DNA of 64,000 nt, from contig NC_092346.1 in the NCBI RefSeq assembly GCF_963676685.1, positions 32,935,133-32,999,132 on the forward strand, in the 5' to 3' direction. The position numbers and the translations under genes were made by a program. This document shows positions 44,301 through 46,174 of the stretch, in pieces (positions within the stretch are counted from its first letter, which is position 1; each line of letters opens with the position of its first letter). The notes under the pieces were generated by a model that saw only the letters and a list, made by a program, of their open reading frames with translations, had not been told where the DNA came from and ran no database searches. The DNA comes from Mytilus edulis. Its lineage: Eukaryota; Mollusca; Bivalvia; Mytilida; Mytilidae.

Positions 44301-45792
44301 TTTCTGTTTATCAATGCATCCATCCATTCCAAATCAAGTTCAAAAATGATGTGAACTTTAAAAAAAATTATGCTAAATAATGATTTTCACCCATATATTA
44401 CAGATCACTGATCAGGTTAAAGTTTTGTTTAGGGTAGTTTCCAATAAAGTTGTAGTCATGTCAACTTGAAACTTAAAAATCAACACAAAATAAATTAGGG
44501 TTTTGAACCAGATTTCACGGTTTACTGAATATGGAAATGTGATAGTATGAGCGGGGCAATGAGACGGATGGACACATATTCTTGTTTAGACTACTTTCTT
44601 TTCTGTCCATTTTGGTTTGATCTGCCCTTCAATGTTTGAATTAGGTTTTAGACTTTAAAATTGTTTGGCTTACATTAGTACTGAAGAGACTCTTTTACGA
44701 GATGCAGTCAAAATTTGAACCTTTAATGCTATTATGGTTGAAGATGCTAACAGAGCATTATAATTTTAGTGATATCAATGTCAAGTCATCACAAAGGACA
44801 TTTATCATTTGTAACAAATATTGATATGACATGAGTCATGTGACTTACAATGGGTCTCAGTCAATATTTTGAATAGAAATATATGTTGTTGCATTTGTAT
44901 CAGTCATGCAGGAAAGTCATATTTACAACTAATTATATTTTTAAAAACATTACTGTTATCAATTGTGTTAAATATGAGAAATTCTTTTTTACATTTTTAA
45001 TTTGATTCTTAGCATGAAATCAGTAGCGTATATAAGACCATTGTATAATTTTTATGCTCCACTAAAGGGCAGTATGTTTTTTGGTCTGAGCGTCCGTTCG
45101 TTCGTTTGTTCGTTTGTTCGTCCATTCATCCGTTCTTCGTTTGTCTTGTCTGTCCTGCTTTAGGTTAAAGTTTTTGATTAACGTAGATTTTGATGAAGTT
45201 GAAGTCCAATCAACTTGAAACTTAGTACACATCTTCCCCATGATATGATCTTTTAAATTTTTATGCTTTATTAGAGTTTTGACCCCAATTGCACGGTCAA
45301 CAGAACATTGAAAATTATAGTGCGGGTGTGGCATCCGTTTACTATGGACACATTCTTGTTTGTCATATTTTCACCACTGTCTTATTTTTAGGCAGATTGG
45401 CACTGAATTGCAAAATGTGCATCTGGTTAAGTAAAAAATGTACTGTTAATGTTATTACCAATTAAGATACAACTAATTCTATTTAACTGGTACTGTTATC
45501 AATTGTGTTAAACATGAGAAATTCTTTTTTACATTTTCAAATTGATTTCTTAGCATGAAATCAGTACATGTACTATATATAAGACAATTATATAATTTTG
45601 TTCTATATCTTATAATTGTTTTTATTTATTTTCCAAACAGATTTTAATGGATTACTCTGGAGGTGCTAGTCTCAACAAACATATAACAGAATCACGTCCA
45701 CTATCTGTAGATATCATCAAGGATTACACAGAGGGAATTTTGTATGGATTAGATATTTACACAAAAAAGATGTGGTACATAAGTATCTAAGG
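14250..45792 (+). CDS. EIF2AK4: GCN2-like eIF2-alpha kinase 4, N-terminal part only (exons 1-10)
   Basis: Ten plus-strand exons: 14250-14354, 15118-15242, 15858-15960, 17347-17520, 19447-19527, 19906-20090, 27127-27254, 28187-28347, 29474-29584, 45641-45792. Together they give about 440 residues. Residues ~1-145 are an RWD domain, which in GCN2 binds the GCN1 activator. Residues ~146-275 are a charged, Lys/Glu- then Pro/Thr-rich linker. From ~276 the pseudokinase begins (CLGHSVHGSTVYAG, then SGELVAISEWVLKW and IRLRHKNLIHYL). GCN2 is the cytoplasmic kinase that senses uncharged tRNA and ribosome stalling and phosphorylates eIF2-alpha. Phases join at all nine junctions with GT/AG sites. Exon 10 has a one-base deletion, and the kinase, HisRS-like and C-terminal exons are not seen. 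It may be a truncated copy, an allele, or an assembly with an error or break. Identification is strong; intactness is doubtful. Confidence 0.9.
15118..15242 (+). CDS. EIF2AK4: GCN2 exon 2 (RWD domain core)
   Basis: Acceptor ATTTTAG and donor TT|GTAAGT. The translation starts VERPLHICLILKQQQ and ends MVIKCPNKYPDL. The CPxxYPD stretch is the signature turn of RWD domains. The exon ends after two bases of a Leu codon completed by exon 3. Confidence 0.9.
15858..15960 (+). CDS. EIF2AK4: GCN2 exon 3 (end of RWD core)
   Basis: Acceptor TTTAAAG, donor GAG|GTAACT. It supplies VPEISLENSKGLSNEQ and then a helix ending RAKSMVGE. The VPEI..NSKGLS motif is characteristic of the GCN2 RWD domain directly after YPD. 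Confidence 0.92.
16853..17346 (+). repeat. Eight extra tandem copies of the exon 4 acceptor plus exon start
   Basis: The unit (59 or 60 bp) is the last ~18 bases of intron 3 including TTTTTCAG plus the first ~42 bases of exon 4 (coding VMVLELAQHVQTFL). AG acceptors lie immediately before 16871, 16931, 16991, 17051, 17110, 17169, 17229, 17288 and the true exon start 17347. Steps are 60, 60, 60, 59, 59, 60, 59 and 59. Copies differ at only a few sites (TTCTAG/TTTTAG, ACATTTCTTATTTTA/ACATTTGTTTTTTA). Because of the 59 bp steps, upstream acceptors read out of frame or meet a stop; only the last copy gives an intact exon. Confidence 0.95.
17347..17520 (+). CDS. EIF2AK4: GCN2 exon 4 (last RWD helix and start of charged linker)
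   Basis: From the ninth and last tandem acceptor the exon reads VMVLELAQHVQTFLRDNY, then KSFYEEM and a Lys/Gln/Glu-rich coiled-coil run ending KRKEEKE, with donor GAG|GTATTC. The E-L-A-x-H-V-Q-x-F-L helix and the KSF.EEM motif are as in GCN2 of other animals. Length is 58 codons, phase 0 at both ends. Confidence 0.92.
17600..17775 (+). repeat. Dispersed repeat R4 fragment
   Basis: The words GGTACTCTGGTTTCCTCCAC, CAATAAGAATTGGC and AAGTGGCGTTAAA match 27,920-28,050 and, more loosely, the ~120 bp units at 31,060-31,500 and 40,300-40,850. It is a SINE-like family that I remember as common in molluscs. Confidence 0.6.
17776..19046. other. Intron 4 sequence
   Basis: Mostly AT-rich intron. Positions 17,855-17,915 repeat part of exon 4 (GACTTGATTTTCTGAAAAGA then AAGAAAAAGA), so the 3' end of exon 4 has also been copied ~400 bp downstream. 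The copy has no plausible acceptor and is followed by GATGTATTTG. A short duplication of AAATAGTGATATCACAATGG type lies at 18,060-18,120. Confidence 0.55.
19048..19350 (+). repeat. R1 interspersed repeat, forward copy in intron 4
   Basis: It starts AAGAAGATGTGGTATGATTG and follows the R1 order through GACCTTCAACAATTAGAAAA, AGCTATAAAAAG, ACAACAACCACTAAAAT and CTCCTGACATGGGACAGG. Diverged but full length. Confidence 0.75.
19447..19527 (+). CDS. EIF2AK4: GCN2 exon 5 (charged linker)
   Basis: Acceptor TTTTTCAG, donor CAG|GTACAA, 27 codons in phase 0. It translates to RQLLEDEIQKRQHALKEE and on to KKIKETKQ, a highly charged helix as found between the RWD and pseudokinase of GCN2. Confidence 0.85.
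19906..20090 (+). CDS. EIF2AK4: GCN2 exon 6 (Pro/Thr/Ser-rich linker)
   Basis: Acceptor ATTAG, donor AGAAG|GTATGT, 61 codons plus two bases. It contains short Thr-Pro and Ser-Pro motifs (CSPIGTPSTPRRPRMSHSPS), which could be proline-directed phosphosites. The phase matches exon 7 across the 7 kb intron that holds the DIRS element. Confidence 0.82.
20560..20627 (-). repeat. R1 copy interrupted by the DIRS element, left half
   Basis: Positions 20,560-20,627 (GGTGTTCAGAGGTTGTAG through GTTTTTCTTGTTTC) align with the middle of reversed R1 copies such as 11,385-11,460. The sequence resumes at 26,122 with GATATAGTTTAGACTGTTGG, the continuation of the same R1. This fixes the DIRS boundaries independently of its own repeats. 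Confidence 0.7.
20645..20828 (+). repeat. DIRS left inverted terminal repeat
   Basis: It runs from TTATACCTACCAGTGAAAAT to CATCAGTTTTAATTTTTG and is almost perfectly complementary to 25,892-26,075. The clearest differences are GGTGATCT versus GAAGATCT and one A/G change near the inner end. Confidence 0.92.
20971..22620 (+). CDS. DIRS ORF1, gag-like protein
   Basis: 549 residues from the ATG at 20,971 (MESDLEVHENSEE) to TGA at 22,618. The N-terminal third is acidic and low complexity with a Lys-rich patch (KAKKKPSKS). The middle holds a conserved-looking block with LGKLENSPSLEHEEKE and SLDQSGRTGAFFHLVRRKA. The tail is basic and Asn/Gly/Lys-rich, suited to nucleic-acid binding. No zinc knuckle is visible. 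By position in the element it is the gag-like protein. The next ORF starts 190 bases before its stop in another frame. Confidence 0.75.
   Translation: MESDLEVHENSEEVNKDTPSFLPASKDMSRTKTTGKAKKKPSKSTALQQEYDKKIQGLQDNFDSKFDTLFSMMQSLANVRGANNESIVQNRDTQGMPRSETNPDSRGQNRETQGFLRSDTLRPIIPLVSNLDEDLGSPRISRNIDFDARSEISIHVNPIERDILGDIRSDNESDNESEIRFEQSTGSVARKGERFMKHVQLKTVSNDVNKDVELSSDNITRHNVLSELFSEDIASNNDKGSVGLIMDQAQVTILENSWRCQHPEKLSAYREEYRSCFPVHDSAVEFLQVPSLDDLLEPMMRKNHGPKAVKSWDTGHRQLYTQPLKQIEKLSYQGQMASRMNVISGMYMQQTMGTLLGKLENSPSLEHEEKESCCQIVKDLFSMSTKSLDQSGRTGAFFHLVRRKAASHESGLVNLSDIKDKTQYLPLSGEGVFGNGLKTCLEKRKEQKDQLNDLLPELGQGRKRRADFDRDWQNKTPKFNVEHNIVNANKTRGSNNNRFNVPKTSNSGRQPQRDNQGYKGPAKESNKDKTNKAGQSSWGSFRIPRKNNS
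22430..24682 (+). CDS. DIRS ORF2, reverse transcriptase and RNase H
   Basis: 750 codons in frame 2, overlapping ORF1 by ~190 bases. Reverse transcriptase motifs are visible in order: LVPKKNGKMRPVTNLKPLN, SIDLSDAYFHVPI, CFGPTCAPRIFTK, and the catalytic VYLDDWL with the Asp pair at 23,261-23,266. RNase H follows: TTDASMKGYGGHM, CLEMKAVTLTVQ, IRSDNTSVVQYI and a terminal LADHLSRE. The last ~180 residues (PLIDLFASWENRQ and after) match the usual extension of DIRS pol. No methyltransferase-type domain was recognised. No stop or frameshift interrupts it. The true start is uncertain because a shorter N terminus would keep all motifs. Confidence 0.92.
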   Translation: MPIRLEAQITIGSMCLRHQIVGDSHKETIKAIRVLQKSQIRTRPTRLVRVAGGLFGSPERTTVDSKVGSCLMMCTEIPVGGRLKYFLQNWKMITTDQWVLSIIEEGYKLEFLQRPAWTGIKKTILSHKNADIFLAEINSLLEKDAIEKVFFPESLTGFYSTLFLVPKKNGKMRPVTNLKPLNAHLKKVHFKMDTMSKVINLVKPKDWAISIDLSDAYFHVPIFQKHRPYMRFCIANQCYQWKAMCFGPTCAPRIFTKLVSVVAAYLRTQNIRMSVYLDDWLIVNQNQQQLVQERLKCLNLLVSLGFMINIDKSSLVPSQVITYLGGVFHLDKGLVYPTMERIEKLQILLEKMISGQNLALDFLKILGMMASCIELIPNARLFMRPIQLHLLSFWRPVSKNMLAHVPLTQHLKSHLLWWKNSANTLKGRYLQLPKINVTITTDASMKGYGGHMGKQIFQGVWNSEQKLWHINCLEMKAVTLTVQHFLKILKGKCVLIRSDNTSVVQYINRQGGTKSPNLCYLTWELWQIAIQNNIVLKAAHIMGKKNVLADHLSREKVCPTEWSLNKSIVQQIFQIWGTPLIDLFASWENRQTEIFCTWIPHPNALALDALTIPWENMYAYVFPPICLIPRILQYMRLFHCQIILIAPQWPRRHWYTEILQLLIACPIRLPVMDNLLSQSKMKMFHPNPEILNLTAWLLSTDVLKQRDFLNQQEHCSQLHGAMVQKRTIPQNSKSLIAGVVRDKLIHIQQI
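22636..25497 (+). CDS. DIRS ORF3, tyrosine recombinase (C-terminal part), overlaps ORF2
   Basis: The frame is open for 953 codons. The first ~620 codons lie over ORF2 in another frame and encode Ser/Lys/Asn-rich sequence with no recognised fold. The recombinase proper starts near 24,540 (SARTLLSASWRDGTKKDY) and has a core-binding region (LNQIADFLAYLFHSGLQYRT) and a catalytic domain. Visible catalytic residues are the first Arg in TTFRRCSDLQSL, His in NAHSTC and Tyr in TFTKFYLRDF. The HxxR Arg is replaced by Cys (TGT at 25,360-25,362), one base from CGT, so this copy is probably inactive as a recombinase. A long overlap between pol and recombinase frames is also known in Dictyostelium DIRS-1. 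Confidence 0.88.
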   Translation: MFNDVYRDSGRGASKIFSSKLENDNNRSVGTFYNRGRLQTGISSKTCMDRHQENNTISQKRRYIFGRNKFFIRKRCYRKSIFSGISHRFLQYTISGAKEKRENETCDKFKTIKCTSKESPFQDGHNEQSHKSSETKRLGNFNRSERCIFPCTNFSETSSVHEVLHSKSMLSMESNVLWPNMCSSNFYKTGVSSSCISENSKYQNVSIFRRLVDSQSKPTAISSGASEMSQSVGFTRLYDKHRQIEPSSKSSDNLLRGSFSFRQGPSLSNNGKDRKITDFTRKNDFRSEFGSRFFENFGDDGIMHRIDSQCSSVYETHPTSFVKFLETSQQKYVGTCSIDTTSEIPSFMVEKFSQHSERPIFAIAENQCDHNDRCFNERLWGSYGKTDFSGSLELRTETLAHKLFGNESCNFDSSAFSEDFEGKMCSDKERQHKRSAIHKSSRGDEVTKFMLLDLGAMADSNSKQHSIESSPYNGQEECFGRSFESGKGLSHRMVSEQVNSAADFSDMGNSFDRFVCVMGKSPDRNLLHLDSSSQCSGLGCSDNSLGEHVRVCVSPNLSDSKDIAIYEAVPLSDYLDCTPVAKETLVHRDFTVTDSMPNKTTSNGQFVVSVQNENVSSKSRNIKSDSMASFDRRFKTEGFSESARTLLSASWRDGTKKDYSSKFEKFNSWCGERQIDPYSANLNQIADFLAYLFHSGLQYRTIAGYRSMLSAVLPPVQNFPVGQHPNIVRIIKGVFNSRPPKVKILPEWNLELLLLALEKKPFEPMQEVDLKHVTLKTVFLVAITTFRRCSDLQSLRIDDKSMRVQSKGITFVRHGLAKQDRQKHFGEKLFVPSFPEKTLIDPKRALSVYLDKTKNFRGKLSESERIKLFLGINEPHKPVSTATISSWIVQAIRIAYNDDNMKVNAHSTCAIAPSWALYKGASLKSILDSADWAVESTFTKFYLRDFDATKVLE
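25712..25826 (+). repeat. DIRS internal complementary region
   Basis: The first half (GTCAATTTTCACTGGTAGGT to ATATTATTAAAAAT) is the complement of the element's left outer end. The second half (GGAACAATTTGTTCCC to TTATACCTACCAGTGA) is the complement of its right outer end. The two are joined near 25,765-25,771. In the accepted DIRS model this region templates end completion and circularisation of the cDNA. Confidence 0.9.
25892..26075 (-). repeat. DIRS right inverted terminal repeat
   Basis: Complement of 20,645-20,828, same length. It is followed by a right-end-specific tail (TCTATTATTAAAAATCTC to GGAACAAATTGTTCCATTTT) that contains the short palindrome GGAACAAATTGTTCC and is repeated in reverse in the internal complementary region. 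Confidence 0.92.
26122..26315 (-). repeat. R1 copy interrupted by the DIRS element, right half
   Basis: It continues reversed R1 with TTTAGACTGTTGG, ACACTAGTCATTTTTAGGGC, CCTATAATGGTTTAC and ends GGCACTCATACCACATC. Together with 20,560-20,627 it makes one R1, closest in layout to 11,385-11,650. Confidence 0.75.
26316..27126. other. End of GCN2 intron 6
   Basis: AT-rich intron. An imperfect inverted repeat is visible: GGGCTATTCCATTAAAATGT (26,749-26,768) is complementary to ACATTTTAATGGAATAGCCC (26,918-26,937), giving a ~190 bp foldback with TTAA immediately outside the right arm. Confidence 0.5.
27127..27254 (+). CDS. EIF2AK4: GCN2 exon 7 (linker to pseudokinase)
   Basis: Acceptor ATTTAG, donor TTAG|GTAATG. 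It completes the split Arg of exon 6 and reads RTSTPLRDTDDSDHQC, then GIVVIAFNTKSERTIHRG and CLG. The IVVIAFNTKSERTIHRGTCL block lines up with the segment that precedes the GCN2 pseudokinase. The final G joins exon 8. Confidence 0.85.
27540..27815 (-). repeat. tRNA-derived SINE
   Basis: Read on the minus strand, it begins CCGTGGTGTAGTAGTTAGTG, has an anticodon-loop-like GACTTCTAACA and a B-box-like GGTTCCATTCC, so the head resembles a tRNA (possibly Arg-UCU). The body continues through GAGCCATATCTCATGCACCT to ~27,540. It is not a functional tRNA: the B box is degenerate and the acceptor stem does not pair. Confidence 0.7.
27910..28055 (+). repeat. Dispersed repeat R4 copy
   Basis: GTTTTTCTATCGAAGGTTGG, CACTCTGGCTTCCTCCACCA and AAGTGGCATTACACACC match the copy at 17,600-17,775 and the tandem units in intron 9. 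Confidence 0.65.
28070..28157 (+). pseudogene. Truncated decoy copy of GCN2 exon 8
   Basis: 83 bases match the start of exon 8 and its acceptor, 102 bp upstream. They include a TTTTGTAG acceptor before 28,084 and HSVHGSTVYAGIDTSSGELV in the same frame. It then runs into ALCKLF and a TAA stop, with no donor. Differences from the real exon are mostly synonymous (CAC/CAT, AGT/AGC, GGA/GGT), with one TCC/GCC change. If spliced in, it would end the protein early. Confidence 0.85.
28187..28347 (+). CDS. EIF2AK4: GCN2 exon 8 (start of pseudokinase)
   Basis: Acceptor TTTTTGTAG, donor CAG|GTACAT. It reads HSVHGSTVYAGIDTASGELV, then AISEWVLKWRHIKQKR and ends EGATYLKQ. This covers the glycine-loop-like region and the V-A-I-x-E-W strand of the pseudokinase; the usual kinase VAVK lysine is absent, as in this domain generally. 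Confidence 0.9.
28720..28860 (+). repeat. Dispersed repeat, shared with 46,010-46,150
   Basis: AGCTGAAGGATGCCTCCGGG, GGACCTTCTGCTGTTG-like words and CTGGTTGTTGTCTCTTTGAC recur at 46,016-46,150 in the same orientation, and a weaker copy lies at 3,375-3,480. Confidence 0.7.
29474..29584 (+). CDS. EIF2AK4: GCN2 exon 9 (pseudokinase, helix C region)
   Basis: Acceptor TTATTCCAG, donor TAT|GTAAGT, 37 codons in phase 0. ITSIEQEIHSLIRLRHKNLI continues with HYLAIKYIQEAGKCTVY. The E-x-x-S-L-x-R-L-x-H-x-N pattern is the helix C / strand 4 segment. The next exon is 16 kb away. Confidence 0.92.
30050..30500 (+). repeat. Dispersed repeat R5 (GTCTGTCCGTTCGTCCATCC type)
   Basis: A TTTTTATGCCC start, a run of GTC/TCCGTTCGTCC words and CTGCTTCAGGTTAAAGTTTT recur at 45,035-45,360 and partly at 44,290-44,590. 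The 62-83 residue open frames here are by-products. Confidence 0.65.
31553..32110. mobile_element. TTAA-associated non-autonomous element, copy 1
   Basis: The left end TTAA|GGGGGCTCGCAGGTATA is answered on the right by TATAACCATGAGCCTCC|CTAA, an imperfect ~17 bp inverted repeat. The right TTAA has decayed to CTAA. The interior is AT-rich without ORF. The layout suits a piggyBac-type MITE; it predates the segmental duplication because copy 2 has it as well. Confidence 0.6.
32775..34463 (-). CDS. B-box/coiled-coil/propeller protein (TRIM-like without RING), copy 1
   Basis: 562 residues, single exon, from ATG at 34,463 to TAA at 32,775. Two zinc-binding boxes: residues ~16-54 (C16, C19, C29, C32, C37, C40, H45, H54) and ~76-107 (C76, H79, C85/C88, C91, C96, C99, H104, H107). 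A Lys/Glu-rich coiled coil follows at ~115-225. After a linker, ~285-562 has spaced repeats such as ISSGSFGVLQRV, HGMAVTPSNQLLL, HIVTTPSDNVVV and YSLAFNTTGQLYI, as in NHL/six-bladed propellers. There is no RING, so E3 ligase activity is not implied. Such proteins are greatly expanded in bivalves; a role in binding RNA or protein through the propeller is inference. Antisense inside GCN2 intron 9. Confidence 0.88.
   Translation of the reverse strand: MACPQPHGSGQVPVKCGLCETDRSIQWKCMDCSILMCSHCKENVHSQFKNALDHKIISREEIGLHTEELDFTNIKCDEHAGQFSCLYCNTCDILVCPTCFAKVHKTHDLIEIRDAYNLKVNMLKKRQNQMQKSHSNMSEKKDELNKLVAAENVKYHKENQNILSHKKTVKELVEQYFKELKNKLEKNHETVLTSVKSDLNAISLFTTQKEDKINEVEDCIDLSNASEFFKNVKKIEKSTEIQEPQTKPNYSSPPKFVPGNINQSNIGSLQDDGNLSSEINISLVINNEYQTELDVIAFLSPCLDQSIWISSGSFGVLQRVKPEGTNLKVMSEFNIKVHGMAVTPSNQLLLCVLGETRLQQISSSGELTDSVYDVSPLLPNAIHVISDNKLIVGAGNGKLKRGAVIIMNKKGDKEAVYEHDKHNQPMFSKPRYITTTSNGNIHVVDKISDDWSGKVVVLGYGGHIINQYTGHPTINKSESFKPVHIVTTPSDNVVVMDLDTDILHILNDNGHLISYFNTKDIGIEFPYSLAFNTTGQLYIGCTRAAGSQTKDAKLYVINIEGF
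34683..34830. repeat. G-tract and C-tract inverted repeat upstream of copy 1 gene
   Basis: Runs of G at ~34,689-34,695, 34,714-34,734 (about 21 G) and 34,782-34,788 and of C at 34,794-34,798 and 34,804-34,814. AAAAAGGGGGGG..TTCC is mirrored by GGAACCCCC. It lies ~220-370 bp upstream of the ATG of the minus-strand gene and could form G-quadruplexes; homopolymer lengths may be inaccurate. Confidence 0.7.
34855..35050 (+). repeat. Degenerate R1 copy
   Basis: CAGCAAGCTATAAAAGCCCC, ACAATTTAAACAGGAAAAC, ACGACAACCACTGATTAACA and CTGACTTTGAACAGG follow the R1 order; the start of the repeat is missing. Confidence 0.6.
35200..36240. repeat. Internally repetitive interspersed element, copy 1
   Basis: Two unit types: a ~160 bp type with ACAAGGTT, AAGGTTGGGATTGA and TTTGGGGG, then a ~130-140 bp type with GGGTCCAAAATTAAACTTTG and TTGAATTCTTGGGGTTC. 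The same two-part arrangement recurs at 37,480-38,700, and a poly-purine word GGGGCCAAAAAGGG is shared. Confidence 0.75.
36241..37480. repeat. Interspersed repeats in GCN2 intron 9
   Basis: 36,265-36,420 (CCACATTCATTCTGTGTCAG, then CCAACTGTTCAGGGTTC) is repeated at 39,308-39,545, where it is split by an extra ~100 bp. 36,755-37,440 begins AGCTCACCTGGCCCAAAGGG, contains a small palindrome (TGGCCCAAAGGGCCA) and two ~430 bp-spaced related blocks (CTACTGGGCCAAATGAAACC and AATACTGGGCTAAATTAAAC). I remember that start as common in bivalve DNA. No gene seen. Confidence 0.65.
37480..38700. repeat. Internally repetitive interspersed element, copy 2
   Basis: Four units of ~159 bp (TCGCAC..TAACTTTAG words near 37,550, 37,711, 37,871 and 38,031) are followed by about four ~130 bp units with GGTCCAAAATTAAACTTTG. 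Same design as 35,200-36,240. Confidence 0.8.
38700..38820. repeat. 35 bp tandem repeat, 3 copies, self-complementary
   Basis: CAATAGCAAGAAAT recurs at 38,713, 38,748 and 38,783. Each unit contains TATTGTGCAATA-like and CAATTGCACA words, which can pair with each other. Confidence 0.85.
38858..39170. repeat. 155 bp direct tandem duplication
   Basis: Two near-identical units, 38,858-39,011 and 39,013-39,170, each with CCAGACATGACTATGATGTC and TTGCCAATATAAAATGTTGC. They differ at only a few positions and by one T in a T run. Confidence 0.9.
40901..41426. mobile_element. TTAA-bounded non-autonomous element, copy 2
   Basis: TTAA at 40,897-40,900 and 41,427-41,430 flank an element starting GGGGGCTCGCGGGTAT and ending ATAACCACAAGCCTCC, which form an imperfect inverted repeat. 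The intact TTAA on both sides supports a piggyBac-type origin, and the element was duplicated together with the gene. Confidence 0.65.
42335..44023 (-). CDS. B-box/coiled-coil/propeller protein (TRIM-like without RING), copy 2
   Basis: 562 residues, intronless, ATG at 44,023. It has the same architecture as the gene at 32,775-34,463 and exactly the same length. Zinc residues of both boxes are retained (C16, C19, C29, C32, C37, C40, H45 and C76, H79, C88, C91, C96, C99, H104, H107). Substitutions are spread through the coiled coil (NYTTNAKKDQLNKL against HSNMSEKKDELNKL) and the propeller (AAYNNELKRETVI against GAGNGKLKRGAVI). No stop or frameshift is present, so both copies look constrained. 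The upstream region is unrelated to that of copy 1, so expression may differ. Confidence 0.88.
   Translation of the reverse strand: MASSQPFGGGQVPVNCKLCKTDRPIQWKCMDCSIMMCAHCKDNVHSQFKNALDHKIIKREEIGLHKEELDFTNIKCNEHTGQSSCLYCNTCEILVCPTCVAKVHKKHDLIEISDAYNIKVEILKKGQSKMQKSNYTTNAKKDQLNKLVSAENIKYNKEKRNIQSHEETVKQQVEQYFKELKNKLEQNHETVLLSVKSDLNAISSFTNQKEDKINEVQDCIDISNASEFFKEVKKMEKFTETQEPRTRPSYSSSQKFIPGNFTQSNIGSLQDDGNLSAEINTSLVINSEYQTELESIALVGPCLDQTIWISSGSYGMLQRVKPEGTNLKVMSKLNIEVYGMAVTPSNQLLLCAKGKKSLQQISSSGELTDSVYNVSPLLPNAIHVISDNKLIVAAYNNELKRETVIIMNKKGDKETVYENDEHNQPIFNNPWYITTTCTGNIHVVDRISDDARGKVVVLGQGGHIINQYTGHPTINKSKPFKPVRIVTTPSDNVVVTDLNIPILHILNDNGHLISYFNTKDIGIEFPISLAINTTGQLYIGCSRAAGTKTKDAKLYVIKIEGF
44024..45640. 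other. End of GCN2 intron 9
   Basis: AT-rich intron. R5-type repeat words lie at 44,290-44,590 and 45,035-45,360 (CGTTCGTTCGTTTGTTCG). A ~110 bp direct repeat is visible: ATCAATTGTGTTAAATATGA near 44,958 and ATCAATTGTGTTAAACATGA near 45,497, each followed by GAAATTCTTTTTTACATTTT. Confidence 0.55.
45641..45792 (+). CDS. EIF2AK4: GCN2 exon 10 with a one-base deletion
   Basis: Acceptor TTCCAAACAG. The exon reads ILMDYSGGASLNKHITESRP, then LSVDIIKDYTEGILYGLD, clear GCN2 pseudokinase. At about 45,752-45,756 one base is missing. The frame as given continues IYTKKMWYISI and stops at 45,788, while the +1 frame gives LHKKDVVHKYL, the expected continuation. A donor follows at 45,793 (GTAGGT) or 45,797 (GTAACT). 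It may be a sequencing or assembly indel, or a true inactivating mutation. Confidence 0.88.
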
Positions 45793-46009
45793 GTAGGTAA
45801 CTGATGTTTAAATTATATTCAAAGTATATGCTTGTTCAATTAAATATGTATAATTAGGATCGGGATAAATTATTGTCTATGCGACAGCAATCCACAAACA
45901 CAATAGACAACAAAAGCAACATCTTGTATTTTTTCTATTTCAGTTTCTTGTGTACAATTTGGAAATAAGTATGGCGTTCATTATCACTGAACTAGGATAT
46001 ATTTGTTTA

Positions 46010-46160
46010 GGGGCCAGCTGAAGGTTGCCTCCGGGTGCGGGAATTTCTCGCTACATTGAAGACCTGTTGAGGACCTTCTGCTGTTGTTTTTTTCTATGGT
46101 CTGGTTGTTGTCTCTTTGACACATTCCCTATTTCCATTCTCAATTTTATCTTCAACATTT
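46010..46160 (+). repeat. Dispersed repeat, shared with 28,720-28,860
   Basis: AGCTGAAGGTTGCCTCCGGG, GAGGACCTTCTGCTGTTG and CTGGTTGTTGTCTCTTTGAC match the earlier copy in order and orientation. Confidence 0.7.
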
Positions 46161-46174
46161 GACTTGTGATTTTT

